Below, in pieces: positions 1 to 11,294 of a stretch of DNA of 64,000 nt. Within the stretch, counting starts at the first letter, position 1; every line of letters begins with the position of its first letter. Below the pieces are notes generated by a model that was given only the letters and a program-made list of their open reading frames with translations, had not been told where the DNA came from and did no database searches. The translations under genes were made by a program, and so were the position numbers. This DNA is from Neofusicoccum parvum (Eukaryota; Ascomycota; Dothideomycetes; Botryosphaeriales; Botryosphaeriaceae), in contig CP087220.1 of the NCBI GenBank assembly GCA_020912385.1, positions 1,116,001 to 1,180,000 on the forward strand, read 5' to 3'.

Positions 1-370
1 TCAGATTCCAAATCACAGTCTCAATTGGCGGGAGCAGGCCTCTCTCCAGTAGTGGCTTCTAGAGTGGCCTGACTCTTAACACAGGATAGACAGCCGCCGT
101 ATATGCAGCAAAAGCGCGCTGACGACATGCCACGATGACGTCAGGGTTCCTTCATGCGCGCATACGCGGCCGACAGCTGCTATACCCACAGAGCTTCGCT
201 GTTACAGAAGCTGTCAAAAGGCTATCAGCTATCTCACCGGCTCCACGCGGAGAGAGCTCAGTTTCTAGCCCTTCACACCAAACAGCGAGACAACGTCGGC
301 CTAAAACAACCCGGCACTTTTTTGAACCTTATCGCGCCTGATCGTGGCAAACTGCCATTCTAGAAGCGAA
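1..370. other. Left-edge non-coding segment
   Basis: Only short overlapping reading frames without family resemblance are visible. It most likely holds the promoter and 5' untranslated region of the DUF1264 gene that starts at 371. Confidence 0.4.
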
Positions 371-1309
371 ATGGACTCCGTGCCCACCACCAACAATGCC
401 GCTGGAGAGCCCCTCTCCACGAAGAGCCAGGTGCTGGAGACGGGAGCGGCGCTGACGCAAGTAAACGCCCCTGACTCGCTGCCCTTCTCACGTGTGCGGC
501 GTTCGCTACGAGTACCGGAAGGCTAATCGATGCGGTGTTTCTCTTGCTGTTTCAGGACTTCCGGCCGGTCAAGAACATCTGCGCGCATTTGAACGCATTC
601 CACGTCTACGCGAATGATACCAGCCGCTTCGTCGAGACGAACCACTACTGCAGTCATATCACTGAAGGTGAGATGGTTTCAGTTGCTCCTCGTGGCCCAA
701 CCCAACATGCCACAGCCCCCTAGAATAGGATTCAGCTGACAGACAATCGAATGACGCGTTAGATGTCCGTCAGTGCATCCTTTACGACAGCCCCGAGCCC
801 AACGCACGTCTCATCGGCATCGAGTACATGATCACGCCGAGGCTATACGCAACACTGTCACAAGAAGAGCGGCGCTACTGGCACTCGCACGTCTTCGAAG
901 TCAAGTCGGGCATGCTGATCATGCCGCAGCCGTCGCTCGCGGTGCCCGACGCGGCGTGGGAGAAGGCGGAGTCGAGCGAGATGGAGGACGTGATCGAGCT
1001 GTACGGCAAGGTGTTCCACCTGTGGCAGACGGACCGCGGCGACAAGATCCCGCTGGGCGAGCCGCAGCTGATGACCAGCTTCACGGCGGATGGCCAGTTC
1101 GACTTCGACACGCACGTCGGCGCCCGCGACAGGAGGTTTGGCAGCGACTACAAGAGGAAGCAAGAGAGCAGGGGCTACATCAAAGAGCCCGAGCTGCACC
1201 CAGGTACGTGCTGCGTGAGATTACCGAGCGCAGAAGGCTCAACTGACGGAATCGCGCTGCAGACGCCGATTGGGCGTGGAAGAAGGGGGCTTCCGCGGGA
1301 TCTGCGTAG
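371..1309 (+). CDS. Oil-body-associated-like protein (DUF1264 family)
   Basis: The model has four exons (371-460, 556-667, 763-1203, 1263-1309) and encodes about 229 residues. Exon 2 gives [15 protein letters not shown] and NHYCSH, and exon 3 gives [29 protein letters not shown] and [11 protein letters not shown]. These blocks are typical of DUF1264, the plant oil-body-associated (OBAP) family that also occurs in fungi and bacteria. The family is linked to lipid droplets in plants; its biochemical activity is not established, so a role in this fungus is inference. All three introns are GT-AG and keep frame. The start at 371 is the ATG directly before the conserved region. The last exon, which adds about 15 residues, is the least certain part. 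No membrane segment or signal peptide is evident. Confidence 0.82.
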
Positions 1310-2711
1310 AATGTGCATGCTGGTGTCACCGCCTATGCAATGCAGCAGCGGACGGTGAATGAGGCAGAGGCCTGGCCCGGCGGAGTGGATGCAGTTCAAG
1401 ACAGATTGGCATTCTTTCGAGGTAAAAATAAGGGTCCCGCGCCAAGGCGCAGGGTGTTGGCGGCTGAAGGAACTGTGGTCGACGGGAGGCTGTACTACGT
1501 GTGTTCGTTTATGTAGCTGGAAGGCCGCCAATCAGCGCGCGCATGGCCGAGTTTTGACGCATCCCTGACAGAGTTACCGGGCCCCTCGTCGCCGGTACCC
1601 GACTTGCGTGTTCCTGCAGCATTCCGGCAACGACCGTCGGGCGCTTCTCCTGAAGGTTCCCTGCATTTCTGCGCTGATGAGCGCAATTGCTGTGCGCGGG
1701 CGATCAAAATGACGGGGGCAAATTTCAGGTGGAGAGAGCATGCTCGAGCTCCATCTGCTCCGCCGGCTGACTTGCGCGCATCCATCGGCCGTCACCCGCA
1801 CTGCGCCGGGTCTGAGTCCAGAACACGGGAGCGCGGCTGACGACAGCGCCTGATTGCGCCCGCCGATAACGAACGGCGCGGGGCCTCGTCCTCCACGCCG
1901 AAAAAGCGGATACTGGACGCGCCAAGTGCGCACTCGATGTGGAGAACAGCAGCCCGGTGGGCAGTGTGCTTGGCCTACGTGATCGGCCGGGAGGATCGCT
2001 GCACTGGGAGCGCCGGCACCCTCGAAACATTCGCTCATTTTGCGGTGCGCGCGGACGGCGAGCGAGTCGGGTGCCATGCAGCGCTGTGCCGAGTCAGAGC
2101 AGAGGGTGTTGCGGGTGCTGCAACGTCGCAGTGAGCACGCGAGCGCTGCGTCTTGTTGGGCCAACGGCAACGGCGACGGCGGCAGCGCGTGGCTAATTTT
2201 GGCGCGACAGGGACAGGGGGGGTTCGAGAGCTGCACCCGTTGAGGCCTGGCGGCAACACAGCGGGCGCTCAGGGCCTGCCGGGCTGCGCGGCGGATGACA
2301 GCATTTGCAAGAAATCGGCGCTAGGGTCTTTTGTCGACGCACGGTGCGGCTCCCGCCATCGTATCGCTGGAGAAAGCAGCGCTGGTTCCCACTGGCCGCG
2401 CTCGCCTACGTAACCTTAAGGCCCCATTGTCGCTCGTTCCCCGGCGCCCTTGCAGCTGCTCCAGTTCTTCTCCAGGCCTTCCACTCGCCGCTCGCCCTCT
2501 CCGTGCCTTCCCTGCACTGCGCTGTCACAGCTGTCAACACCCGTACATACCTCGCGCAAAGGGGAAGTACCGCTCACGTCAATGGCCGTCTAGAGCGAGC
2601 ACCACCAGCTTTTTCTTCGCCACTCGTTCCGTCTGCTCGCTCCGCGCACCACCGCGCCCCCCGCGCTCCTCCACTCGCTATCGGAGCCTTTGTTTTGCAC
2701 TCTGTGCGCCC
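1310..2711. other. Intergenic spacer
   Basis: About 1.4 kb between two plus-strand genes. It is GC-rich and full of short chance reading frames on both strands. The pyrimidine-rich part from about 2400 to 2711 fits a promoter and leader of the channel gene. No repeat or RNA gene was recognised. Confidence 0.4.
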
Positions 2712-5700
2712 ATGTCGTGGACGCGCCCCGGCCCAGGGCGGCTGCTGCCCCGCGACGACGCCTCCAGCAAGTTCGTCGAGCTCATCTCGAATCCGTTCAA
2801 CACCGAGGTACGTGACTCCTGCTGCTTGCCGCCCAAGCCCGTCTGCGCCAGCCGGTCCGAACTGACTCGCGCCTCCCAACCCGCAGTTGAGCACGCAGGC
2901 CTTCTGGTCGACTCTGGGATACTCGGTAGGCGCCGCCGCCCTCTTCACCCTCGCCTTCTGCCTCCTGCGCCCCTACAACAACACCGTCTACGCCCCGCGC
3001 CTGAAGCATGCCGACGAGAAGCATGCCCCGCCCGCCGTCACCAAGGGCGTCTTCGCCTGGGTCCAGCCCGTCATCAAGACCCGCGAGCAGATGCTCGTCG
3101 ACAAGGTCGGCCTCGATGCCACCATCTTTCTGCGCTTCACTAAGATGTGCCGCAATATCCTGATAATCTTGTCCATGGTCGGCTGCGGCGTGTACATCCC
3201 GCTCAACCTGGTGGAGAACGCGAAGAACAACATCATGGACAATGTGAAATCGTTCATGAAGTTCACCCCGCTGGGTGTCTGGGGCAAGGCTTGCTGGGCA
3301 CATGTACTCCTCGGATATGTGTTTGATGGTGTTGTCTGCTACTTCATCTGGTCCAATTACAGAGCTGTTACTCGTCTGCGCAGAAACTATTTCGACAGTC
3401 CGGAATACCAAAGAAGCCTACACTCGAGGACTCTAATGGCAAGGGCAACCCTATCTTTCTATTTCGGGGCGTAAAGCTAACACGCTCAGATCACCGATGT
3501 TCCAAAAGAACTCCGAACCGACGAGGGCGTCAACAGGATTGTCGACGAGGTTAGGGCGACGGACGACCATCCGCGAGGCGTTATAGCTCGCAATGTCAAG
3601 GATCTCCCGGATCTTATCGAACAACACGAGCGGGCGGTCCGTGAGTTGGAGGAAGTGCTAGCCAATTATTTGAAGAACCCAAACCGGCTCCCACCAAATC
3701 GGCCTACCTGCAAGACGGAGAAGAAGGACCGTTCCTACACACCAGGAACAAAGGTGGACGCCATTGACTACCTGACTTCCCGAATCAAAAGCCTCGAAAT
3801 TGAGATCAAGGAGGTCAGACTTTCCGTCGATAACAGGAATGCGCTTCGCTACGGTTTCGCCAGCTATGAATCTATCGAAGATGCCCATGGAGTTGCGTAT
3901 GCTGCGAGAAATAAGCATCCCCACAAGACCACGATCAAGCTTGCCCCGAAACCTAGCGATATCATTTGGAAAAACCTCTCCTTGGAACCTAGACAACGCC
4001 GGTGGAGAAAGTTCGTCAACAATGCCTGGGTCACGGCGCTCACTCTGGTTTGGACAGTTCCTAACGGACTGATCGCCGTATTCCTGTCGAACTTGAGCAA
4101 CCTGGGCCAAGTCTGGCCGGCATTTCAAACCGAACTTTCGGCCAATCCCAAAACTTGGGCCGCTGTCCAGGGTATCTTGGCTCCCTTGATCACCACGCTG
4201 TTCTACTTCTTCCTGCCGGCTATCTTCAGACGCCTTTCCATGAATGCCGGGGATTACTCCAAAACCTCCCGCGAGAGGCACGTCACCCACAAGCTATATG
4301 CTTTCTTCATTTTTAACAATCTGATCGTCTTCTCGTTGTTTTCGACCGCTTGGAAGTATGCCGTCGCAGTCATCGAGGCCGAGAAGGAAACCGACGTCTG
4401 GACCGCGCTTGTTTCGGCCCACCCTTTCAACAACCTCATGACAGCATTCTGCGATGTGTCCCCATTCTGGCTGAACTACCTTCTCCAGCGCAACTTCGCA
4501 GCAGCGTGGGACTTGTCTCAACTTGGAAACATGGCTTGGGGCTACTGCTTGCGCACCTTCACCAGTCCGACGCCCCGCCGTGTCATCCAGCTCACAGCCC
4601 CTCCGCCGTTCGACTATGCCGCTTATTACAACTACTTCCTCTACTACACCACCATCGCTCTGGTTTTCGCACCATTCCAGCCTCTTGTGCTCGTCGTGGC
4701 CGCTGCGTACTTCACCATGGACAGCTATTTGAAGAAGTACCTCCTGCTGTGAGTCCTGTCATTACTACTATCTTTTTGGACCAGTTGCTAATCAGTATAG
4801 ATACGTTTTCATCACAAAACACGAGTCTGGCGGCTGTTTCTGGCGAGTGCTGATCAACAGAATGCTCTTCGCTACACTACTAGGCAATATCGTCGCGGCT
4901 CTCTTCGTCGTTGCCAAGGGGGAGACCTACACCCAGGCCGCGTGCATGATTCCTCTCTTATTTTTGCTTGGAGGCTTCAAATGGTACTGCATGCGTACCT
5001 TCGATGACGACATGCATTACTACAGTAAGGGCAGCCAAAAGGGCCGCGAGGAAGGCCTCCCAGAGAGGAAGAAGCATCGCGATCGTCTCGGTGTTCGTTT
5101 CGGGCACCCAGCCCTCTACAGGACGTTGATGACACCCATGGTCCATGCCAAATCCCAGCATCTTCTGAAAGAAGTGTACCGGGGACGCCTGGATGCCGAC
5201 ATGGATGGTGCAAGCACCGGCTACGGCGATACGTACGACATGCAGAAAATGTCCAAGTCGCACCCAGGCAAATCCGCGGGATCCAACGCGCCCTTCGAGC
5301 TGGTCAACGACTCGCAGCTGGACTTTGAAAACTTCCGTAACCGCCCGGACTTCCGCGAAGAATTTGGCGGCGACGGCGAGCTTTACGGCCGTCCATCTGA
5401 TATGAGCCGTCCTGGCACGCCCAGCACCTTCCAAACCGGTTACGACAGCTCCAACGGCTCCCGTCCCGGCTCGCCCGCCTTTTTCAACAACACCGGCAGC
5501 CCTTATCGCGGCTCTCAGGACTCAGATCGCACATTCACTGAGCACGAGGGTGGCGGCGCAACTTACCCGGCTGGGTACCATCAGCCCATGCCCGCCGGCA
5601 TGCAATCCCAAGTGCGCTCATACAGCCCCCTCCGACGCCTGTCGTCAGAGGATCTAGCTGGACCTGCACAGACACACGGCAACATGTACACTGCGACTCG

Positions 5701-5857
5701 CGACTTCTCGGACGTTAACCTCGTTGGCGGTGCCGCGCCTATGGGCCACACAAACAGAGCGGGGTATAACCGCTTGGACGGTGGTGCGCCGGAGGTTATT
5801 GGCGATGAGCCAACGAGTTATGACTTTTTCAGGCGAGGCCGAACGCGGGATGTGTAA
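2712..5857 (+). CDS. CSC1/OSCA1-like calcium-permeable osmosensitive channel (DUF221)
   Basis: Exons 2712-2807, 2887-3438, 3490-4748 and 4801-5857 encode about 987 residues. The layout follows the fungal CSC1/RSN1/PHM7 family: an N-terminal membrane helix (about residues 38-55), a second helix pair near KMCRNILIILSMVGCGVYIP, a cytosolic loop beginning ITDVPKELRTDEGV, then the multi-span RSN1_7TM core from about WVTALTLVWTVPNGLIAVF to LVVAAAYFTMDSYLKKY. The last 250 residues are a hydrophilic, Ser/Gly/Pro-rich cytosolic tail. Family members are osmo- or mechano-gated, calcium-permeable cation channels in the plasma membrane or endomembranes. Intron 2 (3439-3489) has a GC donor (ATG|GCAAGG) and a CTAAC branch site; using it joins RTLM to ITDVP in frame. 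The start at 2712 is the first ATG in frame. Confidence 0.9.
3439..3489 (+). other. GC-AG intron in the CSC1-like gene
   Basis: This 51-nt intron begins GCAAGG and ends CTCAG, with a GCTAAC branch site about 15 nt before the acceptor. Both flanking exons are in conserved family sequence. No GT donor in the region restores the frame at this point. Confidence 0.8.
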
Positions 5858-7788
5858 ATTTGTCATCCCTAGATGGAAAGACCTATTGTTTCTGCGCCTC
5901 TAGACTCGCGCGTTTCTTTTTATGATTGCATGGGGAACGGCGTCGAATCCTGTCTCGCGGTTTTTTTTTCGCGCGCCTTGAGCTGCTGCGTAGAGCGAGC
6001 GTAGGTAATGGGTGGTTCTTTGCTTGCGTGGGTGGCTGTCTGATAGCTAATACCTTGTTGGATTGCCCAGAGCTATGGTGAAATAGTGGAGAGGTGGTCC
6101 CCAGCTACCACTGGGATTATGACACAAATTATCTGTACGAGATTACGACATTTGGGAAAGGGAAAGGAATGGGCTGGAGGGAGGGGCAAAAGAGTCGAGA
6201 GAGGACAGAGGTCTAGCTCTCATTCTTATTTGTTGATGTATAGATAGAATTCGATTCGGACTGTGCTTCTTCCTATTGTGCAATTGGGTCAATATTCCCA
6301 TCTCGACTTCTTGTCGCAAAGATGAAGGAAACGGTATCATTCAACGAAGACATGTTCCCCAACTGAAAAGCATACATATCACTCAAGCAGGGGCAAGGCA
6401 GTAGTATGTACTTATTTGATTTGCTATTGTAATCAACAACCCCGTCCCGTCGGACGGACGAACCCATCTGCTCCTTCCCCGTTGCCCGCCCCCCCTCCCA
6501 GCACTGCCACCACCAACAACGCCACACAACTCCGCGCCCATCCCCTGATGCCGTCAACACCAACGAGACCAGCCAACTTGAAAACAACAAGGACCATGCA
6601 GATTAACAACGATTTCTACCAGTAGCATTTCTAAAACTACCACATTGCCCGCCGCGTCACATCCGCGTAAAAGTAAAGGCCAGAAAGAGAACAAGGAAAC
6701 GAAATGAGAAGAACAATAGAAAATAAACAGAAGGCGAGCGGGCGCCGGCCGGAGCGAGAACACTCCCTAGACGAAAAAAAAAAAAAAAGGATCGAACAAG
6801 CGAAATTTAAAACGATGGTGATAGGAGGGGCGTGATGCCGCAAAAAGGGGAAACTGTGGTAAGAAAACTGTACGTGGAAGCGAATGCGTCAAGTATACTT
6901 GCTCAGAAGGAAATTAGATGCCCAAGTCGGCCGGAGAAAGGAGATGGAAAAAAGATAGGGTATAGTGTAAAGGTGTATCAACGAGAAACAAGAAGAGATG
7001 AAGGGAGATCCGTCTGCGAAGACAGCTCCTTTGCAACACTAGGAGAAGACCGGAAGAAGAGAAAGTTTATGAGTCCAGACTCCCACCCCTCTCCCATCTA
7101 AGAAAGAGAAGACCGAGAAAGGGTATTACGGTACGCTATCGAGAGAAGTAAGAGGAAAAGCTAACTACAAAACAGTCCATGATAAAAGCAAGCAAGGTAA
7201 ACTTCTCTTTCATGTCTGTTGTTCTTCGGATGATGTTGGTGTTTGTGTATCATGTCATACAGCTTCGTGAGAAAAAAGCAAGAGCGCGCTCCCGAACGAA
7301 GACAGCAAGCAAGCAATCGGATCCCTTCGATCCAACCCTTTCCCCTTAATTTCCCTTTCCTTTCGCCACAGACCTCCTCTGTGTCTTCCTCCACCCTGAA
7401 ACGAAAAAAATTGATGTGTTGGTGGTATCGCGAACGAAGAATTAGAAAGGAATACACGCCAAGGTACCAGACCCCGCACTCGAAAGGTATAAAAAAGGCA
7501 GAAAGCAGAAACGGAGAAAGGCAAAATCGAAATGAGGAGGCTGCAAGTCTCCGCAAGAGCGAGAGACCGGTACAGAAAAAGACGACCCCAGATGAAAGAA
7601 AAGTGCAAAATGGGTATGAGTAGCAAGCACTCCGCCCACGCCTCCAGATGACCAGTTCTTACAAGGAGAACGATGATTTGAAAAGAAAACAATGCAAATG
7701 CAAAGCAGTCGAAAAGGCAACAAACCTCCGCCACAAGATCAACGCTCAAACTCCACTTCCCTCGTAGAAACACCGAGAGACACGCCTA
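5858..7788. other. Convergent 3' intergenic region
   Basis: About 1.9 kb between the stop of the channel gene and the stop of the minus-strand Tea4-like gene. The plus strand is strongly purine-biased from about 6640 to 7620, including an A-run near 6775-6788. No reading frame resembles a protein family. It probably holds both 3' untranslated regions. Confidence 0.45.
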
Positions 7789-10700
7789 TTACCGGCTCTG
7801 CGTCCTGCCAGTCGGCATTCCTTCTCTGGTTCTTCTCTTTCTAGACAGCCAGTCTCCAAGCATGCTGTCCAACTGCAGACCCATTTGCGCAACTTTGCTA
7901 CGCTCGTCACTGAACAAGCCAGCCATGATCGGGTGATCCGAACCAACAGGTACAACGCCAGAAGTGTCATTCACGACAACGAGCATGTCGCGGATGTCCG
8001 ATGGGTCGTCCAAATACGAACGCAGGCTGGCGTCCGACCAGGCGGGAAGTGATGCAGCGGACGGAGGCTCGTTGGCGGAGGCCGTGGGGCTGTGGGCTGA
8101 CATGGGCGGAATGTTGGTGTTGAGGGCGCCAGGAGTGGGAGTAGGCCGTACGGTGGAAGTCGAGCTGGAGACAGGCAGCTGGCCGCGAGTGGGTGAGCCA
8201 GATGGAGATACAGGGGAGATGTCCGGCTCCTCCTGACTGGAAGTGTCGTGCACAAGAGCAGGAGGGTGGTCCGTGTCGATCGGCGATACATCTCCATGCG
8301 ACGCAAGCGACCTCGAACTGAGCTCCTCCGGACGATGGCCATTTTGCTGATGGATACCGTTTTGCGGCATATCTTCCTCGTCGGGGTCGGCAAAGGGATC
8401 GTTCTGTTCCCACTCGGGAGTCGAGTCGAAGTCGTCCAGCGGAGCACGCTGCTTGGATTTCTTGACCTTTTCCCGCGGCGGCATCTTGTTCTCCTTTTGA
8501 TCGCTGTTCTTGTGCAGTATGTTGGATATCGCCTGTTTGGCACTCGTGGAGCCGCTTCTGGCGCGGTTTTGCTGTTCCACAGATTCTGCTTCCTTGGTCT
8601 GAGTTTGAGCTTGAGCTTGAGCCTGAGCTTGTGCCTGAGCCTGGGCCTGAGCCTGGGCTTGGGCTTGAGCTTGAGCCTGGGCTTGAGCCTGGGCTTGGGC
8701 TTGAGCCTGAGCATCTGCCTGAGAGGCATCTTGCTCTTCCGGCTTGTTCTGCTCTGAGCCAGCCGAAACTAGACGCATGGTAGCCTCGGCAGCACCCTGC
8801 GAGGGGTTCTTCTGTAGAATTGATTTTGCTGGCTGCGTATTCGGGTCCGACGGCTGAGACTTCTGAGGTCCGTTAGTTTTCTTTTCTGACGACTTCGCCG
8901 CCTTGCTCGTCTGTCTCACAGGCTGTTGCTGTTGAGTTGACTCGTTCTCAGCCTTTGCAGGCTCCTTCGGAGATCCCGTGTCTTCGGAATCCCTTGACAA
9001 AGACTCCCGAGACAATTCCTCGGACTGCTTCTCGTCGTTGGGCTCGTTGTCGGCAGACTTCGCCTTCTTGTCCTTTCGGCCAAAGAGACCACGGAGCATG
9101 CCGGGTTTCTTCTCTTTCTTCTTCTTGTCATCTTTCGCCCTGTCAGGCGACTTAAGCTCCTTCTCGAGACTGTCAAGACTTCCGCCTCTTTCTCTGCCTT
9201 CGGTAGAGCGCACCGTAGAAGCTGAGGAATCGTCCCGCAAGATGTTCGGTGTCAAGGTGATCTTCCTGGTCTCCACCGTCTCGTCCTTGAAGAAAGAGTC
9301 GGTGTTCCGAACAGTGCCGTTCCGCGACACCTTTTGCTCCACTGTCTTTCTTTCAGTAACAAAATCCTGCGTTAGATCGGTCTTGGGGTACACACTGGGG
9401 CGATCGAAGATCTCATCACTCGTTCTCGGCTTCTCATCGCTCTTCTTCGATTCATCCGAGTTCCTGGACTCCCCGTCGTCCGTCTTTTTGTCCTTCGCAC
9501 CAATCCTGAGAGGCTCGATAGTAACCGTATCGCGCGCCTCGTCGTCCTCATTCTCCTGCTCGTCCTCGGCATGAACCTGTCCATTGCCAAAGACCTCATT
9601 GTCATCCTCCTCTTCATCGGAAGAGTAATCGTAATCGGATGCTTCAACGTAAGTCGGTGCGGTAAATTGAACAGTTTTCGCGTTTCGTCGTCTCATCGCT
9701 TTTTTCAGCGGATTCTTCGACTTCTCGGCAGTATCACCCAGCATCGCCGCCGAGAGCTAAACGATAAAGTTAGGGAGAGCCTTGCAATGAAAGCAGGCCA
9801 TACTTACGTCAATATTTCTATGCTTGTTCAAACGAGCCAAGCGTTCAGTGGGGGTTTCGATATGTTCCGCGGGAAGATACCCTATGGATGGATTGATTAG
9901 CTGGCCCCTCCGAATCCATGCGCAAGTTCTTACCAATGCTGCTGTCCTTCACAACCCTAACCAGCCACCAATAACTATTACTGTCGTCCAAAAGCACCAT
10001 CGTGTCGCCCTTTGTAGCATTTGCCTGTCCCTCGACAGTCGCGACGAACGTGTGTAGCGCGTAAACGAATTCGAAATCGATGTCCTCTGCTTCGCGTAAG
10101 CACTCACCGCCGAATGCTGAGTCGTAGCGGTCTTCATCAGGAGAAAAGAAAATGTCTTTGGAATCATCATCGTTGTCTTCATCTTCGTAGTCCCAGCTGG
10201 AGGCATTGCTGTCGGTTTCCCAGGACATGGATTCTGTTGGCGAAGGTTCTCTCGGAGAAGCCGATCGGCTCCTGGCCAGAACGTCCACGAGATCGTTGGA
10301 GCTGCCGGAGACAGGGATCGGCGGCAGGGGGCGATTTGGACGGAATACGAGCGGATCGCCATCCTCATTGGGGCCAAACTCGTTCTCGTAGAATTCCTGC
10401 TCGTATTGGGGGCTGAACAGTGGGCCAACATGGTCTTGCTCCTCATCGGAGTAATCGCCGTCGTCCTCGTAGCAATCCGCCAACCCGTGCTCGAAATAGC
10501 TGTCGAATGCCTCGTGGGCTGTGGTGTTGATCGCGGCCGGTTCGGTCCTCGGATACTCACCCGCACGATGATGATCCGCAGACGTGAATCTGTCCAGGCG
10601 CATTCTTTTGCGCACAGGCAGGTGGGACGGTGGAGATAGGAAAGGCGAAGATGAGAGGGAAGGGCGGGAGTTTGGAGGTGTTGACTGCTGCTGAGGCTGA

Positions 10701-11294
10701 CAGGAAAGCGGAAGGTGCTGCGGCGTCATAGTGAATGGCGACGACGAGCTCAGGTCGACCTCAGGTGATACATTGGCTGGTGATACACTGAAATGTTGCT
10801 GGGGCGGAGTTGAGGGCGTTGCGAGCGCAGAGAGAGAAGAAGAGCGTGCCGGCCATGCTGAGGCGTAGGGTGCTGAAGAAGGCAAAAAATACCTACCATC
10901 GTCGATAGACGGCGAGCTGGATATCTTGTCCAACATGTCGTCGTCCATATCCTCCGTTTCCGAGTCTGCCATGTCCCCGTCGTCGGTGTCCGCGGAGTCT
11001 GCGCCGTTGCGGTCGTCTGAATTCTGGCCGTTAGGGCTGTTCCATGCTTGCACAAGATCCTCCTGCTCGGCCTCGCGCTGTTCCTCCACGTGTCGAACGG
11101 CGGCGGTCTGGTGTGGTGCGGCGGGCCCAATGCCGAGCGGCGCGGGCTGGGTGGGCTGGCGGGTGTGGTCTGCGGCGGACGGCGACCCGGGGTCCTGCAA
11201 GTCAATCGTGTCTGCGCACAGCGGTCAGCGTCGCGCGCACCGGCCGAGAGGGCCGGCCAGGCTCACCTGCTCTGATGATGCTGGGGCGCGTCAT
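7789..11294 (-). CDS. tea4: SH3-domain cell-end marker / cell polarity protein (Tea4/Bud14/TeaC type)
   Basis: Exons 11267-11294, 9934-11211, 9808-9881 and 7789-9756 give about 1115 residues. The N-terminus reads MTRPSIIRADTIDLQDPG. An acidic, Ser-rich region precedes one SH3 domain (about residues 390-450: VYALHTF, WWLVRV, GYLPAEHIETP). This is followed by TERLARLNKHRNIDLSAAML, a segment characteristic of Tea4/Bud14. In yeasts these proteins recruit PP1 phosphatase and formins to growth sites; in hyphae the TeaC homologue marks the tip. The C-terminal half is disordered and charged, with a long Ala-Gln dipeptide repeat and a K-rich stretch. The micro-exon at 11267-11294 is needed to give an ATG in frame. 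Three introns of 46-55 nt are GT-AG. Promoter sequence lies in the large divergent spacer shared with the bZIP gene. Confidence 0.85.
8597..8723 (-). repeat. Coding hexanucleotide repeat giving an (Ala-Gln)n tract
   Basis: About 125 bp of imperfect 6-bp units, GCTCAG-like on the coding strand, encode roughly 20 Ala-Gln dipeptides in the disordered tail of the Tea4-like protein. Synonymous differences (gcttga, gcctga, gcctgg on the plus strand) interrupt the units, so the repeat is not freshly expanded. Confidence 0.9.

Noticed and set aside
858..1199. Minus-strand open frame opposite the DUF1264 gene
   Set aside because: It is the antisense shadow of a conserved exon in GC-rich DNA, with Leu/Val/Arg-heavy composition and no family resemblance.
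1574..2236. 220-codon minus-strand frame
   Set aside because: Composition is Arg/Ser/Cys-rich and patternless, overlapping several equally long frames. It has no protein-like conserved blocks.
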